A program made the translations under genes and the position numbers. From Candidatus Rhabdochlamydia oedothoracis (GTDB lineage Bacteria; Chlamydiota; Chlamydiia; Chlamydiales; Rhabdochlamydiaceae), in the NCBI RefSeq assembly GCF_019453995.1, contig NZ_CP075587.1, forward strand, positions 248,001 to 312,000: 64,000 nt of DNA, written 5' to 3'. The notes below the pieces were generated by a model that made no database searches, was not told where the DNA came from, and worked only from the letters and a program-made list of their open reading frames with translations. Positions 63,816 to 64,000 of the stretch are shown here, in pieces (positions within the stretch are counted from its first letter, which is position 1; every line of letters starts with the position of its first letter).

Positions 63816-63858
63816 TATATTATTCATTTTATTTTTAAAAAATAAAATGAATAATATA
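63816..63858. terminator. Perfect 21-bp A+T palindrome
   Basis: TATATTATTCATTTTATTTTT, one central A, and its exact reverse complement lie between two divergent secreted-protein genes. A T-rich arm on each strand makes a bidirectional terminator possible, but it stands upstream of both genes, so a regulatory or structural role is equally likely. The remaining 63552-63883 bases hold only MITE-3 and leaders. Confidence 0.4.
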
Positions 63859-63883
63859 ACTCGAGAATACACAGGAGTTGTTT

Positions 63884-64000
63884 ATGTCCAAAAAGAAAAT
63901 ATATTGGATTTGGAAGATTTTAAGTTTTGCTTTTTTTTGTTATTTACTTTCTGTTCATGGGCAGGTAGATGATAAAATGCTCGAAATAGCAACCTTTGCT
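63884..64000 (+). CDS. Secreted protein, 3' end outside window
   Basis: ATG at 63884 with AGGAG about 8 nt upstream opens 39 codons to the window edge. The start is a signal peptide (IWKILSFAFFCYLLSVHG). Nothing more can be said from the fragment. Confidence 0.6.
   Translation, partial: MSKKKIYWIWKILSFAFFCYLLSVHGQVDDKMLEIATFA

Overview
The window reads as a chromosomal segment of an obligate intracellular chlamydia-like bacterium (order Chlamydiales), heavily invaded by insertion sequences. The support is gene content and order. An exbB-exbD-TonB/TolA-like-tolB-pal-LysM operon, a tatD-sdhC-sdhA-sdhB run, hemB beside a double-length ThyX, and PBP2 next to tRNA-Gly-rpsB-tsf-pyrH-frr are all chlamydial arrangements. 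The DNA is A+T rich, and Chlamydiales with this IS load (Candidatus Rhabdochlamydia is the best match I can name) are known. The genus is inferred from gene order and IS density, not from a search.

Layout. 1-700 is the start of a heptosyltransferase gene. 700-5350 is a nest of IS630, IS5 and IS110 pieces around a Vat-type acetyltransferase. 5370-11410 is one minus-strand envelope operon ending in murI and an orphan response regulator. 11440-16340 holds a glycosyltransferase and more IS copies, including the second IS110. 16340-26530 carries hemB, thyX, tyrP, uvrB, an IS481 copy, an O-antigen ligase-like gene and a flippase. 28100-32630 is tatD and the succinate dehydrogenase operon. 32900-45600 is mostly mobile DNA (two tandem IS630 arrays, two of three identical IS30 copies, IS5 inside other IS) around one CCA-adding enzyme and several gene relics. 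45600-51850 is a surface-glycan locus: fucosyltransferase-like, glycosyltransferase, GDP-fucose-synthase-like epimerase and a Wzm/Wzt exporter. 52160-58690 is PBP2, tRNA-Gly and the rpsB operon. 58730-61020 is a tRNA-Glu/tRNA-Lys pair followed by an eroded, island-like patch with a broken HEPN gene. 61100-64000 has a Nudix hydrolase and secreted proteins, including a sulfotransferase-like protein with a signal peptide.

Mobile DNA. At least seven IS types are present: two IS630 types (A and B), an IS1031-like IS5, a second IS5-type with a Tnp4 transposase, IS30, IS110/IS1111, IS481 and an IS3 relic. Three of them have short non-autonomous derivatives: about 105 bp from IS630-A, 130 bp sharing an end with IS630-B, and 153 bp from the Tnp4 type. 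They insert into each other, lie against gene ends (hemB, uvrB, the CCA enzyme, the GT4 gene) and sit directly before the start codons of two genes. The two IS110 copies have a long 3' non-coding region where IS1111-type elements are expected to encode a bridge RNA, and both sit exactly between ends of other IS families.

How genes work together. The Tol-Pal operon, murI and PBP2 serve envelope and peptidoglycan or division functions. WaaF, the ligase, the flippase and the fucose locus build surface glycans. Sdh feeds the respiratory chain. The IS elements have broken up gene order that is continuous in Chlamydia.
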